From contig NC_064650.1 in assembly GCF_001723175.1 (NCBI RefSeq), positions 1,674,001 through 1,738,000 of the forward strand: a stretch of DNA of 64,000 nucleotides, given 5' to 3'. The position numbers were made by a program, and so were the translations under genes. The notes under the pieces are model-generated. The model searched no databases and was not told the DNA's origin. It saw nothing but the letters and a program-made list of their open reading frames with translations. Positions 62,651 through 64,000 of this stretch are shown here, piece after piece. Numbering within the stretch: position 1 is the first letter of the stretch; every line of letters starts with the position of its first letter. The stretch is from Penicillium oxalicum (lineage: Eukaryota; Ascomycota; Eurotiomycetes; Eurotiales; Aspergillaceae).

Positions 62651-64000
62651 GAATGACTGGAGAGGAAAGCTTCCTAACTGGAGAGGACGCTCGCCTAAAG
62701 ATAGAGTGCCTCAGTCGCTGCGTTACTCATAAATGTGTTGCGGTGAAATCTTGCACAGCAAACTCAATTCCAGCCCAGGAAACCGACACCATATCCACCT
62801 TTGGACGCCCTCTTCGTTATCTAGTCCACTATTCCGCAAAGAGGATGGCCCGTTCTATCCTAAACATGCCTACTGTCCACTAATGGCCTAAATAGTAAAA
62901 CGTTACCGTACTAGGTAAGAGACAGTCTCTCATTTATGGCAAATAGCTCGTGGATCCGCTTATTTCAACTTGATATGGCTGGATATTCAGCTAAGCAACT
63001 CGCCCTTGTTGTAGATTTTGTTTTTCTAAGGGATTACGCATGAAGACTTGCATCTAGGCAATCAAGCAAACCCTCATCAGCCGATTAGTCTGAAATTTTG
63101 AGTAGCAACTTTCTCAACCGCCTTCTCCTGGTGTCCAATCTCACGGCATGATATCCATATGGCTACCTAAGGGAAGCTAATGAGAAAAGTACGCTTACAA
63201 AGTCCAGACCATTACTTCTAGGCTTTGGTGAAGCCTCCTCCACGCACTTGAAAAAATAAAAATTTGAACACGTACCCCCTAGTTATCCGTCCCCAGCTGG
63301 ACTACTTTAGGATTGATCTTCCGTCACCCGCGGAAGAAAAATATTCCTGTATCTCACGTAACCAGAAGCAAAGACGAAAGTATATTGCGTTCGAGTTCAA
63401 GAGTAGATCTTCAATGTTTTGAATCTTTTGTTAATTTCACGTGCTCAAATACACAAGCCTTTCATAAGTGAATTACTAGTGATAGAGGAGTGTAAGCTTA
63501 GTACTGCTCGTGTGTGACGCATGAACAAAAGCTCTCCAACAATAACCACAGTCTTCATGGAGATGGACAAGGTCAGAGGGGAAAAAATGGCAGGGGACTC
63601 CTTCCTAAGCGGAGATGCATTGGAAAATAAACCGGTAACGACGGAGATAGGAAGAACCCCCTTTTTGCTACCACGACAGCATCAGGTAATCTAAGGGGCC
63701 TGATACCTAGCTTAGGTAGCAGAGATTCGCTGGCTACCAATCTTCCTTCCATCTCCATCCTCTCGGATTCCTTTCCGTTCCAACATGTAGGCCCAGAGTC
63801 ACCAACCACAATAAATGTTGTTGCTCCGAGACAGATCCGGACATTGTGGGGTACATGCATACTCGCCACTAGCGCCGTTGAACACAATTCCACTCGTACT
63901 ACGGTAAACACCCATTAGCAATGTTCATACTTTGAATAAATGTGCAACAATCTGCGGGTGCAAGAAAAATGCCGACACGTACCACTCGACCGGCCTCATC
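62651..64000. other. gene-poor end of window
   Basis: Short ORFs only. The stretch just right of the kinase relic may hold its lost first exon, but I cannot identify it. A 112-aa minus ORF at 63573-63911 has no motif. Confidence 0.5.

Overview
The window reads as filamentous ascomycete nuclear DNA, most likely Eurotiales (Aspergillus/Penicillium type). The reasons are intron-rich genes with short introns (about 50-110 bp, GT..AG, CTAAC-like branch points), Eurotiales-like proteins (GH15 glucoamylase with CBM20, 154-aa Cu/Zn superoxide dismutase, 324-aa transaldolase) and no operons. The genus call is inference. I rebuilt exon structures by hand and accepted them only where splice sites, reading phase and family motifs agreed.

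Layout, left to right: a partial MAPEG gene cut by the window edge (-); an alpha/beta-hydrolase-like protein lacking the catalytic serine (-); a secreted glucoamylase (-); a gene-poor stretch of about 6 kb; a SYG1/XPR1-type SPX-EXS protein (+); a secreted heme-thiolate peroxidase (+); a Bax-inhibitor-1 family protein (-); an AVT-type amino acid transporter (-). Next is an accessory patch (about 22-26.4 kb) with a broken short-chain dehydrogenase, a possible tiny Cys/His-rich protein, an unrecognised three-exon gene and a broken kinase-like gene. After it come a DUF1479 dioxygenase-like gene (+), a class I/II-type chitin synthase (+), a RidA/YjgF protein (+), EMC1 (+), anthranilate phosphoribosyltransferase (+), a 14-exon SLIP-GC/dynamin-like GTPase (+), a fatty-acid-hydroxylase/sterol-desaturase protein (-), a Sec14-like CRAL-TRIO protein (-), a Tudor-SN/SND1 homologue (-), Cu/Zn superoxide dismutase (-) and transaldolase (-). 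The last 5.4 kb holds no intact gene, only a decayed SRPK-type kinase.

Most intact genes are unrelated housekeeping genes: starch degradation, phosphate handling, cell wall, ER membrane insertion, tryptophan synthesis, redox defence and the pentose phosphate pathway. I see no biosynthetic cluster, CRISPR array, rRNA or convincing functional tRNA. The least explained parts are the unrecognised 184-aa gene, the SLIP-GC-like GTPase, and the three gene relics in two gene-poor patches.
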